From: Acidaminococcus massiliensis | GTDB lineage: Bacteria; Bacillota; Negativicutes; Acidaminococcales; Acidaminococcaceae | Assembly: GCF_900095825.1 (NCBI RefSeq) | Contig: NZ_LT608315.1 | Coordinates: 1,724,311 to 1,788,310, forward strand | DNA length: 64,000 nucleotides | Direction of reading: 5' to 3' | Notes under the pieces: model-generated | Databases searched by the model: none | Told to the model about the DNA's origin: nothing | What the model saw: only the letters and a program-made list of their open reading frames with translations | In this document: positions 9,106 through 17,551 of the stretch, piece after piece | Layout: the number at the start of each line of letters is the position of its first letter | How positions within the stretch are numbered: the stretch's first letter is position 1 | Position numbers and translations under genes: made by a program

Positions 9106-10406
9106 CGGACCTGCTGAAACTGACACCCCTGGTCCGGACAATTGCGATACTGCTGGGCCTTGTGGGACTGCTGAGCCAGAGTCTGCTGATGTATTTCCTC
9201 CAGCCTTTGCCCCGGTTCCAGAACCCGCACCGGAAACTCCTGGAAGGGATGATTTTGGTCCTTCTGGTGCTGCTGGAAGGTGTCCTGATCGAAAAAATCA
9301 GGCTGGATCCGCCGTCAGGGCCAAATCCAGAGAGAAATCTTTTTTTCTTGGTCTTTGGAGGCCTTTTTCTCGTTCTGGCCCTGAGACGGGCTTTGGATCT
9401 CCTACCGGAAACCATACGGGAAAAACGGGAGCAGATTACCGAGTATTCCATCCAGGAAGCTCTCGACAGCCTGGAGGAAGGTGTCCTGATCACCCTGCAA
9501 AATGGGGAACCGGTGCTGATGAACCGGGCCCTGTTCCGGTATACAGAAAGCATCCTGGGGACGGGGATTCGGAACGGCAATGTGTTGTGGCATTTGCTCC
9601 AGGAAGTCCGGCGGCCCGGGCTGTTCCGGGAAAACCAGGGACGGGGGCTGCTGTTCCATCTGCCAGACGGACGTTGGCTCCTGTGTCAGCGGGACACGGT
9701 CTTGTTTGCGCAGCAGACCCATTGGCAGCTGACCATCAGCGATGTAACGGAACTCCAGCAGTTGAACCAGTCCCTGGATGCCCAGAACCGACAGCTCCAG
9801 CAGAAGAATACGGAACTGAAAAAAATGCTCCAGCATGTCCAGGAGATCCAAAGCCGGGAGACCCTCCGGGAAATCCGAACTCGGATCCATGATTTGATGG
9901 GGATGCGGATCAGCCTACTCCAGCAGGTGCTGAACAACCGGGAGTTTGCCGATTACCAGCGGATCATGCCTCTCTTAGCCACGATGCTCAGCGATGTGCG
10001 GCAGGAAATCCGGGTGGATCCCCAGGTGCGGCTGGGAGAGCTGGTATCCCTGTACCGGAAGCTGGGAGTGCTGGTCACCGTGAGGGGAACTCTTCCAAAG
10101 GCTGACTGGAAAGAGGAACTGTATGTGCAGATCATCCGGGAAGCCTTGACCAACGCCATCTGCCACGGCCGGGCCAGCCAGGTGACCCTGGTACTGGGGG
10201 AAAACAGCCTGCTGATCCAGGACAATGGCCTGGGGTGCACTGGACCCGTCCTGGAAGGAGGCGGGCTTGGGGGAATCCGGGAAAAAGTGGAGAGCCGGGG
10301 CGGGACACTGGTCATTTCCGGGACCCCTCATTTTATGCTGAAAATCCGCCTGTTGGCGGAAAAGGAGGAAGGGAAGGACCATGATCCGAATTCTGCTGGT
10401 GGATGA
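9102..10406 (+). CDS. Sensor histidine kinase (NarL/LuxR-partner type)
   Basis: A 434-residue membrane histidine kinase. Three hydrophobic segments fall at about residues 10-33, 48-64 and 80-95, then a PAS-like region (about 115-215), a coiled coil (about 218-250) and a HisKA_3-like dimerisation helix with candidate phosphoacceptor H263 (RIHDLMGMR). The ATPase domain carries EALTNAICHG (N box), DNGLGC (G1) and GGLGGIREKVESRGG (G2). The start overlaps the sensor gene by four bases (ATGA) and the end overlaps the regulator by 26 bases, so the three are translationally coupled. It should phosphorylate the regulator encoded next. The signal is unknown. Confidence 0.85.
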   Translation: MTDLLKLTPLVRTIAILLGLVGLLSQSLLMYFLQPLPRFQNPHRKLLEGMILVLLVLLEGVLIEKIRLDPPSGPNPERNLFFLVFGGLFLVLALRRALDLLPETIREKREQITEYSIQEALDSLEEGVLITLQNGEPVLMNRALFRYTESILGTGIRNGNVLWHLLQEVRRPGLFRENQGRGLLFHLPDGRWLLCQRDTVLFAQQTHWQLTISDVTELQQLNQSLDAQNRQLQQKNTELKKMLQHVQEIQSRETLREIRTRIHDLMGMRISLLQQVLNNREFADYQRIMPLLATMLSDVRQEIRVDPQVRLGELVSLYRKLGVLVTVRGTLPKADWKEELYVQIIREALTNAICHGRASQVTLVLGENSLLIQDNGLGCTGPVLEGGGLGGIREKVESRGGTLVISGTPHFMLKIRLLAEKEEGKDHDPNSAGG

Positions 10407-10998
10407 CCAGAAAATCCTGTTGAATGGGCTGGCCAGGCTGCTGGAACCTTATGAAGACCTGGAAGTGGTAGGGGAAGTGCCGTTTTCAGAAATGGTGGAG
10501 ACGGCCTGTGCCCGACTGGACCCCCAGGTGGTACTCATGGATATCTGCATGGAAGGGAAAACCAGCGGGATCGAGAACACCCGGAAGATCCGGAAGCATT
10601 TTCCCCAGATCAAAGTCATTATCATGACCGGGTTCCAGGATGTGCATTTTGTGGAACTGGCCCGGGAGGCCGGAGCGGACAGCTTCATTTACAAAGAAAG
10701 CGCCGCGGACCAGTTCGTGGACTGCATCCTCCGGACCATGGCAGGGGAGCATCTGTTCCCGGATGTCCAGGAACGGACCACCTTCGGATTCTACAACGCC
10801 ACCCTGACCCAGCGGGAAATCCAGATCCTGCACCTGGTCTGTCAGAATTTGAGCTACCAGGAAATCGCCGAACGGCTGCATCTGACCCGCCGGACCGTCA
10901 GTTTCCATATCAGCAACATGCTCAGCAAAACCGGCCACAAAAGCATCGTGGGACTGGCCGTGGAAGCGGCGGAAAAGGGATATGCGGGAAGAGAGTAA
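10381..10998 (+). CDS. LuxR/NarL-family response regulator
   Basis: A 205-residue two-domain regulator. The receiver domain has the acidic pair D8/D9, phosphoacceptor D54 in VVLMDICMEG, T84 region IIMTGF and the conserved lysine in FIYKES. The C-terminal LuxR helix-turn-helix is clear: LTQREIQILHLVCQNLSYQE followed by IAERLHLTRRTVSFHISN. It starts inside the kinase gene. Four bases after its stop codon lies a perfect 16-bp palindrome (11002-11017), repeated at 13006-13021. The spacing to the promoters suits an activator, so this regulator is the natural candidate to bind them; that link is inference. Confidence 0.92.
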   Translation: MIRILLVDDQKILLNGLARLLEPYEDLEVVGEVPFSEMVETACARLDPQVVLMDICMEGKTSGIENTRKIRKHFPQIKVIIMTGFQDVHFVELAREAGADSFIYKESAADQFVDCILRTMAGEHLFPDVQERTTFGFYNATLTQREIQILHLVCQNLSYQEIAERLHLTRRTVSFHISNMLSKTGHKSIVGLAVEAAEKGYAGRE

Positions 10999-11001
10999 AA
11001 C

Positions 11002-11017
11002 CTGTACTAAAGTACAG
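11002..11017. promoter_or_regulatory. Operator palindrome, copy 1 (5'-nucleotidase promoter)
   Basis: CTGTACTAAAGTACAG is a 7-2-7 inverted repeat. Its centre lies 30.5 bases before a TATACT -10 box (11040-11045), which puts it near -41.5 from the start; no good -35 box is visible. This is the classical position of a class II activator. Copy 2 at 13006-13021 differs only in the two central bases and has the identical spacing. Confidence 0.8.
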
Positions 11018-11039
11018 TGCAGAAATCTTCTGCTCTGGG

Positions 11040-11045
11040 TATACT
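11040..11045 (+). promoter_or_regulatory. -10 box of the 5'-nucleotidase promoter
   Basis: TATACT with no recognisable -35 hexamer 17 bases upstream. The predicted start near 11052 coincides with the ribosome-binding site region, so the leader is very short. Confidence 0.5.
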
Positions 11046-11068
11046 AAAGGCAGGAGGTGAGGAAAATC

Positions 11069-12667
11069 ATGAGAAACGGAAAGAAAATCCTGCAAATGGC
11101 GGCTTCTGCGTCCCTGCTTGCCTTTTTGCTGCCGCTCCAGGCCTGGGCCCGTGTGGTGCTGCTCCATACCAACGACATCCACTGCGGGGTGGACAGGAAC
11201 CTGACCCTGGCCCGGGTGGCGGCTTTCAAGAAGCACCAGAAGGCTCAGGAACCCCAGACCCTGCTCCTGGACGCCGGGGACGCCATCCAAGGGGAACCAG
11301 TGGGGAAGCTCACTGACGGCCGGGCCATGGTCCGGATCCTGAATGCTGCCGGGTATGATTTCGCCATCCCTGGCAACCACGAATTCGACTATGGCATGGA
11401 CAATTTCCTGTCCTTGGCCAAAAAAATGAAATGCGGGTACACCAGCTGTAACTTCGTCCGGCGAGATACGGGGAAAAATGTCCTGGAGCCCTACCGGATC
11501 TTCCCATTCAAAGAGCGGAAGGTGGCTCTCATCGGGGTCACCACTCCTGGCACCCTGGTGTCCTCCACGCCCCGGTTCTTCCAGGACGGCAAAGGCCATT
11601 TCCTCTATGGGTTCTGTGAGGACAAAGAGGGGACGAAACTCTATGAAAAAGTCCAGGAAACCGTGGATGCAGTTCGGAAGCAGGGGGCGGACACGGTGAT
11701 TTTGGTGGCCCACCTGGGCAGCGACGGATCCATCCCCGTGTGGAGCAGCAGTGCTCTCTTGGCCCATCTCACTGGGGTGGACGGGATCATCGACGGCCAT
11801 TCCCACGAACAGTATGAACGGCAGCTGCCGGACCGGAACGGGAAACTGGTACCGGTGGCCCAGACCGGCACCAAGCTCCAGACCCTGGGGAAAATGGTCA
11901 TCGAGGACGATGGGACCATCCGGGGCGAACTGCTCCAGGATCTGCCGGAACCGGATCCCAAAGTGGAGAAACTGGTCCGGAAAGAACTGGCCAAAGTGGA
12001 CCAGGCCCTGGCCCAAAAGGTGGGCGAATCTCCCGTGGTCTTGGTGGATTCCCTGGAGGGTCAGCGGGCGGTGCGTCAGAAGGAAACCAATCTGGGGGAT
12101 TTTGCGGCCGATGCCTTCCGGGCGTATTTCAAGGCGGATGCGGCCCTGATCAACGGGGGATCCTTCCGGTCCGGCCTGCCCCAGGGGGTCTGGACCCGGA
12201 AGACCCTGCTGACCCTGTTCCCCTTCGGGAACCAGGCCGTGCTCCGGAGCGTTTCCGGCCAGCAGCTGCTGGATGCTTTGGAACTGAGCGTATCCCATGC
12301 GCCGGAAGAAAACGGCGGGTTCCTCCAGGTATCCGGGCTCACCTTTGTGTATGACCCCACCCTCCCGTCTCCCGTGAGGCTGGATGACCAGGGGAATTTC
12401 GCCGGGATCCAGGGAAAACGCCGGGTGAGCCAGGTGATGCTGGGGGGCAGACCCCTTGACCCGGCGGAAGACTACCTGGTGGCCGGGACCACCTACATCC
12501 TCAGCGACGGCGGCAACGGCTACACCATGTTCCGTGATGCTACCCTGGTGGCCGAACCGGGCCTCTCCGACGTGGATATCCTGGCAGATTACGTCCAGAA
12601 ACAGGGCGTCAGCGAGGCATACCGGAAGCCGGAAGGGCAGGGGAGGATCCAGGTGAATAGGAAATAA
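11069..12667 (+). CDS. Periplasmic 5'-nucleotidase / UDP-sugar hydrolase family
   Basis: A 532-residue exported metallophosphoesterase of the UshA/YfkN type, which removes phosphate from extracellular nucleotides or hydrolyses nucleotide sugars. The ATG at 11069 follows GGAGGTGA with nine bases; an in-frame GTG at 11057 lies inside that ribosome-binding site. The signal peptide ends at LPLQAWA. The metallophosphatase domain shows LLHTNDIH, LLDAGD, PGNHEFDYG and DGHSHEQYE. The 5_nucleotid_C domain starts near residue 340 with ETNLGDFAADAFR and contains NGGSFRSGLP and LFPFGN. It is transcribed alone from the palindrome-controlled promoter and ends at the hairpin at 12668-12694. Confidence 0.93.
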   Translation: MRNGKKILQMAASASLLAFLLPLQAWARVVLLHTNDIHCGVDRNLTLARVAAFKKHQKAQEPQTLLLDAGDAIQGEPVGKLTDGRAMVRILNAAGYDFAIPGNHEFDYGMDNFLSLAKKMKCGYTSCNFVRRDTGKNVLEPYRIFPFKERKVALIGVTTPGTLVSSTPRFFQDGKGHFLYGFCEDKEGTKLYEKVQETVDAVRKQGADTVILVAHLGSDGSIPVWSSSALLAHLTGVDGIIDGHSHEQYERQLPDRNGKLVPVAQTGTKLQTLGKMVIEDDGTIRGELLQDLPEPDPKVEKLVRKELAKVDQALAQKVGESPVVLVDSLEGQRAVRQKETNLGDFAADAFRAYFKADAALINGGSFRSGLPQGVWTRKTLLTLFPFGNQAVLRSVSGQQLLDALELSVSHAPEENGGFLQVSGLTFVYDPTLPSPVRLDDQGNFAGIQGKRRVSQVMLGGRPLDPAEDYLVAGTTYILSDGGNGYTMFRDATLVAEPGLSDVDILADYVQKQGVSEAYRKPEGQGRIQVNRK

Positions 12668-12694
12668 GGGGGCTGTTGCACGTGCAACAGCCTC
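12668..12694. terminator. Terminator of the shared GGGGCTGTTGC family
   Basis: Stem GGCTGTTGCAC / GTGCAACAGCC with no loop beyond the symmetry centre, directly after the 5'-nucleotidase stop codon. Confidence 0.7.
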
Positions 12695-12701
12695 CTCTTC
12701 A

Positions 12702-12937
12702 GGTCTCGGGTCTCAAGTCATGAGTCTCGGGCCACTGGATAGAACCTGTCCTTCGGCCAGGTTCTTCTTATTGTGTATAACCGTAGGGGGCGCAGGCCCG
12801 GCGCCCCGCAAAATGCGCAGATCATCGATGATTTGGCGGGCTGCCCGGCGTGCAGCCCCTACGGTACCGATTTATACGTTCAAAAATTTGCCTGCAAATT
12901 TTTCATTCGGCTCGAGACTAGAGACTCGAGACTGAGC
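12702..12937. repeat. Intergenic repeat cluster around an 87-bp palindrome
   Basis: The outer parts (12702-12731 and 12909-12937) carry GTCTCGGGTCTC / GAGACTCGAGAC runs in opposite orientation. Between them are a hairpin AGAACCTG...CAGGTTCT with a U-rich tail (12741-12770) and the 87-bp palindrome. No coding potential is apparent. The layout resembles a nested small palindromic mobile element. Confidence 0.5.
12780..12866. repeat. 87-bp imperfect palindromic element
   Basis: Left arm ACCGTAGGGGGCGCAGGC... and right arm ...GCGTGCAGCCCCTACGGT are reverse complements with a few mismatches. The centre is the perfect palindrome ATCATCGATGAT. As RNA or single-stranded DNA it would fold into one long hairpin. 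It is probably a member of a genome-wide intergenic family. Confidence 0.65.
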
Positions 12938-12959
12938 CCCTATGCGGTTCATGAGACCT

Positions 12960-12999
12960 GGGGTGTTGCACATAATCGTGCAACACCCTTTTTTTTTCC
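12960..12999. terminator. Terminator of the shared family
   Basis: Stem GGGTGTTGCAC...GTGCAACACCC followed by nine T. It isolates the SPFH operon promoter from anything upstream. Confidence 0.8.
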
Positions 13000-13005
13000 C
13001 AAAAC

Positions 13006-13021
13006 CTGTACTTTAGTACAG
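13006..13021. promoter_or_regulatory. Operator palindrome, copy 2 (SPFH operon promoter)
   Basis: CTGTACTTTAGTACAG, the exact reverse complement of copy 1 at 11002-11017. Its centre is again 30.5 bases upstream of the -10 box (TACAAT, 13044-13049), again without a clear -35 box. Confidence 0.8.
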
Positions 13022-13043
13022 CGTATTTGTTCCGAAAATTCTG

Positions 13044-13049
13044 TACAAT
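13044..13049 (+). promoter_or_regulatory. -10 box of the SPFH operon
   Basis: TACAAT; the predicted start is near 13056, about 40 bases before the first ATG. An upstream activator site replaces the -35 box. Confidence 0.5.
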
Positions 13050-13094
13050 AGAGCTAGAAGAAAGGTATTGGAACTGGAGAAAAGGAGGTACACT

Positions 13095-14534
13095 ATGGGA
13101 CTGATCAAAGCGGGGATGGGCGCTGCAGGCGGCGTGCTGGCCGATCAATGGAAAGAGTTCTTTTACTGCCAGATGGCACCGGACATCCTGATGATGAAGG
13201 GACAGAAACGGACCGGAAGCCGGAGCTCCAACGAAGGAGACGACAACATCATCAGCAACGGATCCCGGATCGCCGTGAACAACGGCCAATGCATGATGAT
13301 CGTGGAAAGCGGCAAAGTGGTGGATCTGTGTGCGGAACCGGGGGAATACACCTACGATAAAAGCACGGAACCTTCCGTCTTTACCGGAGACCTGAAAGAC
13401 AATGTGAAGAACATCTTCAAACAGATGGGGAAACGCTTCACATTCGGTGGGGATTCCGGGAAGGACCAGCGGGTGTACTATTTCAATACCAAGGAACTGA
13501 TTGGGAACAAGTACGGGACCCCCAGCGAAATCCCTTTCAAGGTGAAGGATGACACCACCGGCCAGGTGCTCACCATCCGGCTCCGGTGCTTCGGAGAATA
13601 CAGCTACCGGATCACCGACCCTATTTTGTTCTACACCCATGTGGCCGGGAACGATTTCGATGAGTACCGTCGGGAAACCCTGGACGGCCAGATGAAAAGC
13701 GAACTGCTCATGGCCCTGGCACCGGCTTTTGCCCAGCTCAGCGCCCAGCGGATCGATTATACGGAAATCATGGCCCACACCTTTGAACTGGCGGAAGCCC
13801 TCAATGAAGTGCTGAGCAAAAAATGGCGGGATCTCCGGGGCATCGAGATCGTTTCCTTCGGGATCAGCAACATCAAAGCCAACGAAGAGGACGAAGCAAA
13901 GATCCAGAAGGCCCAGATGGGCATGACCTTTGGCAGAGATCCCCGGATGGCCCTGGGGGCCATGGTGGATTCCACTACCGATTCCATGAGGATGGCGGCA
14001 GGAAACCAGAACGCCGGAGCCGCTTTCGGGTTCATGGGCATGAACATGGCAGGGAACGCCGGGGCGGGCATGTTCCAGACCCTGGCAGGACAGGCGGCTC
14101 AGCAGCCCAGCCAGCAGCCGGTACAACCGGAACGTCCCCCCATTGGTTTTGCCCAAAAGGCGGCGGCTCCCAACAGCTGGGACTGCAGCTGCGGACAGCA
14201 GGGCAACACTGGGAAGTTCTGTATGGCCTGTGGAGCCAAAAAGCCAGACCTGGCAGGAACCTGGGACTGCGCCTGCGGCCATAAAGGGAACACCGGAAAG
14301 TTCTGCGGGGAATGCGGCGCTCCCAAACCGGAAGCCCAGCTTCAGGGATGGACCTGCCCTGGCTGCGGCACGGTGAACCAGGGGAAATTCTGCATGAACT
14401 GCGGAGCCCAAAAACCGGAGGATGCTCCTTTGTACCGCTGTGATAAATGCGGCTGGCAGCCCCCGGATCCCCATCATCCTCCCAAATTCTGCCCCCAGTG
14501 CGGAGACCCCTTTGATGACAGCGACAAGACCTGA
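13095..14534 (+). CDS. SPFH/band-7 protein with C-terminal zinc ribbons (YdjI-like)
   Basis: A 479-residue cytoplasmic protein. The ATG at 13095 follows AAAGGAGG. Residues about 1-330 form the SPFH domain of the YdjI/virion-core-like group, with VDLCAEPGEYTYD, RIDYTEI and LSKKWRDLRGIEI. A Gly/Ala/Met-rich linker follows (about 290-350). Then come at least four Cys4 zinc ribbons with repeated CACGHKGNTGKFCGECGAPK-like modules. In Bacillus subtilis, YdjI is encoded with YdjG, YdjH and the PspA paralogue YdjF, and the group works at the membrane under envelope stress. Here it heads an operon that continues with YdjG-like and YdjH-like proteins but has no PspA homologue nearby. Confidence 0.9.
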   Translation: MGLIKAGMGAAGGVLADQWKEFFYCQMAPDILMMKGQKRTGSRSSNEGDDNIISNGSRIAVNNGQCMMIVESGKVVDLCAEPGEYTYDKSTEPSVFTGDLKDNVKNIFKQMGKRFTFGGDSGKDQRVYYFNTKELIGNKYGTPSEIPFKVKDDTTGQVLTIRLRCFGEYSYRITDPILFYTHVAGNDFDEYRRETLDGQMKSELLMALAPAFAQLSAQRIDYTEIMAHTFELAEALNEVLSKKWRDLRGIEIVSFGISNIKANEEDEAKIQKAQMGMTFGRDPRMALGAMVDSTTDSMRMAAGNQNAGAAFGFMGMNMAGNAGAGMFQTLAGQAAQQPSQQPVQPERPPIGFAQKAAAPNSWDCSCGQQGNTGKFCMACGAKKPDLAGTWDCACGHKGNTGKFCGECGAPKPEAQLQGWTCPGCGTVNQGKFCMNCGAQKPEDAPLYRCDKCGWQPPDPHHPPKFCPQCGDPFDDSDKT

Positions 14535-14552
14535 AACAGGAGGTGAACCATC

Positions 14553-15656
14553 ATGACCGATACCTCTGTTGCCTATAAGTGTCCCAACTGCGGCGGGCCA
14601 CTGGAATTCAAGCCAGGGGCAAGCCAGGTGGTCTGCCCCTACTGCGATACCCAGCTGGACGTGGCACAGGTGGAAGCCCTCTTTGCCCGGCAGCAGGAAC
14701 GGGCGGCAGCTGCCCAGGAAGCCAAAGAAGAACGCTGGAATACGGAAATGGCCGGCAAGGAATGGAGCACGGAAGAAGCCGCCATCCTGAAAGCCTTCAC
14801 CTGTTCCGCCTGCGGGGCGGAAATCGTCTGTGACGAAAACACCCTGGCCACGGAATGCTGCTACTGCGGGAATCCCACCATGATGCCCAACCGGTTCGGC
14901 GGGATGCTTAAGCCGGATTATGTGATCCCCTTCCAAAAGACCAAAGAAGATGCGGTGGCGGCCCTGAAGGAGTTCTACAAGGGCAAACGGCTCCTGCCTG
15001 GGGCCTTTACGGCCAACAACCGGGTGGAGGATATCCAGCCCATGTACGTGCCCTTCTGGCTCTTCGATTCCACAGTCCATGCCAGTGCCGACTTCAAGGG
15101 AGAAGACGACAATGTGATGGAAACTAGCGATGAGATCATCACGGAAACCCGGGTGTTCCAGTGCATCCGCAGCGGCCGGATGAGCTTCCACAAGATCCCG
15201 GTGGACGGATCCAGCAAAATGGATGATACCTACATGGAAAGCATCGAGCCCTTCGATTACTCTCAGATGGTGCCCTTCAGTCCGGCTTATCTCACCGGCT
15301 TCCTGGCGGACAAATATGATGTGGACGCGGAAGCTTCCGTACCCCGGGCGGATGAACGGGTGGAACGGTCCGCCGTGGGGGTGCTGGAAGAAACCGTCAG
15401 GGGCTATGACCGGAAGACCCTCCAGGACAGCGTGGTCCGCAAGGACGAGGACCAGGTGGCCTACGCCCTGGCCCCGGTGTGGATCCTGACTACCCGGTAT
15501 CAGGACAAGCCCTATACCTTTATGATGAACGGGCAGACTGGGAAGATGGTGGGCACCCTGCCCTATGACAACCAGAAATCCCTGATGTACATGGGGGCCC
15601 TAGCGGCCATCCTTACACCGGTGCTGTATTTTGTGGCAAAGATGTTCTTGACGTAA
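14553..15656 (+). CDS. Zinc-ribbon membrane-anchored protein (YdjG-like)
   Basis: A 367-residue protein; the ATG at 14553 follows AGGAGGTGA. Two Cys4 ribbons are visible: CPNCGGPLEF...CPYCDTQ (residues about 8-33) and CSACGAEIVC...CCYCGNP (about 85-112). A long alpha/beta region follows, and a single C-terminal membrane segment (YMGALAAILTPVLYFVAKMF). It matches the TFIIB-type zinc-ribbon proteins encoded beside SPFH and TPM genes in Firmicutes. It follows the SPFH gene by 18 bases and precedes the TPM gene by 10, indicating one transcript. The molecular activity is unknown. Confidence 0.85.
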   Translation: MTDTSVAYKCPNCGGPLEFKPGASQVVCPYCDTQLDVAQVEALFARQQERAAAAQEAKEERWNTEMAGKEWSTEEAAILKAFTCSACGAEIVCDENTLATECCYCGNPTMMPNRFGGMLKPDYVIPFQKTKEDAVAALKEFYKGKRLLPGAFTANNRVEDIQPMYVPFWLFDSTVHASADFKGEDDNVMETSDEIITETRVFQCIRSGRMSFHKIPVDGSSKMDDTYMESIEPFDYSQMVPFSPAYLTGFLADKYDVDAEASVPRADERVERSAVGVLEETVRGYDRKTLQDSVVRKDEDQVAYALAPVWILTTRYQDKPYTFMMNGQTGKMVGTLPYDNQKSLMYMGALAAILTPVLYFVAKMFLT

Positions 15657-15666
15657 GGAGGTCATC

Positions 15667-16428
15667 ATGAAGAAATACCTGCGCATCCTGGCCCTCCTGG
15701 TGTTCCTGGTGGGTATGGCGGTTCCCGGGTCGGCAGCCCCGGCGCTGGTTTCGGACCAGGCAGGGCTCCTGCAGCCCCAGGAAGTCAAGGCTCTCCAGCA
15801 GTCTCTGGACCAGGTAAGCCAAAAATACCAGGTCCGGCTGGCGGTGGTCACCGTGCAAAGCACCGGCGGCGCAAAAGCCGGACAATTCGCCAATGTGATC
15901 CTGGACAAGATCAAAGACAAAAGCAACAAGGGGAATATGGTGCTGCTTCTTTCCATGAAGGAACGGGATTGGTACCTTTCCACCGACAACAATATGCGTA
16001 AAATGATTACGGATAAAGCCGGCATCAAGGCCCTCAGCGGAAAATTCCTGCCGGCCCTGAAAAAGAACAACTATCCGGAAGCCTTCGGCCAGTTTGCCAA
16101 AGGGACGGATGGACTGCTGGCTTATTATCAGAAGGAAGGGAAGCCCTACGACCCGGCCGATGCCTTCAACCCTCTGGCCTTGGCCATTGCTGCGGCGGTA
16201 TCCCTGGGCATCGGGTTCCTGGTGCGCCGGATCCTCATCGGCCAGATGAACAATGTGCTGCCGGCTCTGGAAGCCGGGGTCTATCTGGACCGGGACAGCT
16301 TCCAGCTGGAAGAAGACACGGACAACTACTTGTATATGACAATACACCGCCAGCCAAAATCCAAAGAGTCCGACCATTCGGCAGACAGTACCGATGAGGA
16401 TCACGGAGGAGGCGGCGGAAAGTTCTGA
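15667..16428 (+). CDS. TPM-domain exported membrane protein (YdjH/YgcG-like)
   Basis: A 253-residue protein with signal peptide (cleavage near PGSAAPA) and a TPM domain at about 25-160, showing VSDQAGLLQPQEVKALQQSL, VRLAVVTVQST and NKGNMVLLLSMKERDWYLST. A membrane helix lies at about 170-192 and the C-terminal tail ends in HGGGGGKF, as is usual in this family. The TPM domain should face the periplasm. The ribosome-binding site AAGGAGG overlaps the previous stop region. The family sits with zinc-ribbon and SPFH partners in membrane-stress modules; a phosphatase activity was proposed for the domain but cannot be inferred here. Confidence 0.88.
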   Translation: MKKYLRILALLVFLVGMAVPGSAAPALVSDQAGLLQPQEVKALQQSLDQVSQKYQVRLAVVTVQSTGGAKAGQFANVILDKIKDKSNKGNMVLLLSMKERDWYLSTDNNMRKMITDKAGIKALSGKFLPALKKNNYPEAFGQFAKGTDGLLAYYQKEGKPYDPADAFNPLALAIAAAVSLGIGFLVRRILIGQMNNVLPALEAGVYLDRDSFQLEEDTDNYLYMTIHRQPKSKESDHSADSTDEDHGGGGGKF

Positions 16429-16470
16429 AGACAGAGGCTCAGCTGAAGCAGGGCCGGAAAGGAGTCCATC

Positions 16471-17478
16471 ATGAAAAAGAACTGGAAAGCAGCACTTCTG
16501 GCAGGGCTGTCCCTGTGCTTGTTCCTGGCCGGCTGCGGAGGCGGTAGGACACCGGCAAAACCCAAATCCGACCTGCCGGAACGGAAAAAAATCAGTACCC
16601 CGGTGGCATCCAGCTTCAAAGTGGACGGCCGTACGGTGAACATCTATGAATTTACTGGGCTCACCTTCAAGGACCAGACCCTGTGGACAGAAAAACTGGC
16701 GGTGGATGGGGATCGGATCTACTTCTTCGGCTTCGACAACAAGGACAAAACATACCGAACCAAACTCCGGTCCGTCAGTTACAAAGACGAGAAACTCAGT
16801 GATCTGAAGGTGTTGGATGGACGGGCCAACTGGCGGTACCGGCTGGTGGTATCCAACGGGACTGTCTATGACTGGCACAAAAAAGGAGATTATAACAGCA
16901 TAAAGGCAAATTCCCCCGACTACTGGCATTATTACGATGGAAAGGCCATGGTGCCCACGGATCTGAGAGGGATGACCCTGGTTCCCATCGATCAGGGGAA
17001 GGATGTGGTCTATACCGAAGGGTCGGATTACTGGATCGGGACCCTGGAGAAAGGGAAGCTCACCAAAGGAAAGAAACTGCTTTCCGGAACGGAGGCGAAG
17101 AAGGACGGCCTGAGCCTCAAAGGCCAATGGGCAGATAAAGATGGATTCTACCTGATGGGGTACCTGAAGAATGACAAGGGTGGATATTACAATGTGGTCC
17201 GGCAGTTCAGCCTGAAAGACGGGAAGCTGCTCCAGACCTTTGAAGGACCGCCCACCGAAGAAAGCCGCGGGTTTGCCATCACCGAGCACCGGGTGGTGCT
17301 GGGACAGAAAGGCGGCATCTACTGGATCTACAGCAAGAAGGACGGCAAGCTGCTGGGGAAAGCCCAGACAGAACCCAAACTGACCATGGAAATCCTGACC
17401 CCTATGAAAAACGACTCCATTTTGATCTACCGCCGGATCAACCGGTCCGAAACCAAACTGTACCGGATGGATCTGTAG
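16471..17478 (+). CDS. Exported lipoprotein, unknown function
   Basis: A 335-residue lipoprotein: MKKN start, hydrophobic core and lipobox LAGC with C22. The mature part is rich in short beta-strand blocks such as RIYFFGFDNKDKTY, VYDWHKKGDY and IYWIYSKKDGKL, resembling beta-propeller or DUF5050-like repeats. It follows the TPM gene by 42 bases without a terminator, so it is probably in the same operon. I do not recognise the family; a periplasmic sensor or scaffold role is conjecture. Confidence 0.75.
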   Translation: MKKNWKAALLAGLSLCLFLAGCGGGRTPAKPKSDLPERKKISTPVASSFKVDGRTVNIYEFTGLTFKDQTLWTEKLAVDGDRIYFFGFDNKDKTYRTKLRSVSYKDEKLSDLKVLDGRANWRYRLVVSNGTVYDWHKKGDYNSIKANSPDYWHYYDGKAMVPTDLRGMTLVPIDQGKDVVYTEGSDYWIGTLEKGKLTKGKKLLSGTEAKKDGLSLKGQWADKDGFYLMGYLKNDKGGYYNVVRQFSLKDGKLLQTFEGPPTEESRGFAITEHRVVLGQKGGIYWIYSKKDGKLLGKAQTEPKLTMEILTPMKNDSILIYRRINRSETKLYRMDL

Positions 17479-17551
17479 GGGGTGTGGCAGGGAAACGGGG
17501 ACACGGCTGCGCCGCCCGGATCCATCCCTATGGGAGAGAAAGGAACTGAAT

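Noticed and set aside
10381-10998. Palindrome at 11002-11017 as a terminator of the regulator gene
   Set aside because: There is no U tract, the stem is short and an identical palindrome stands at the same distance from another promoter.
12918-15191. 757-codon open frame antisense to the SPFH and zinc-ribbon genes, and similar long antisense frames elsewhere
   Set aside because: They mirror strongly supported genes of GC-rich codon use, lack ribosome-binding sites and have low-complexity His/Gly/Pro composition.
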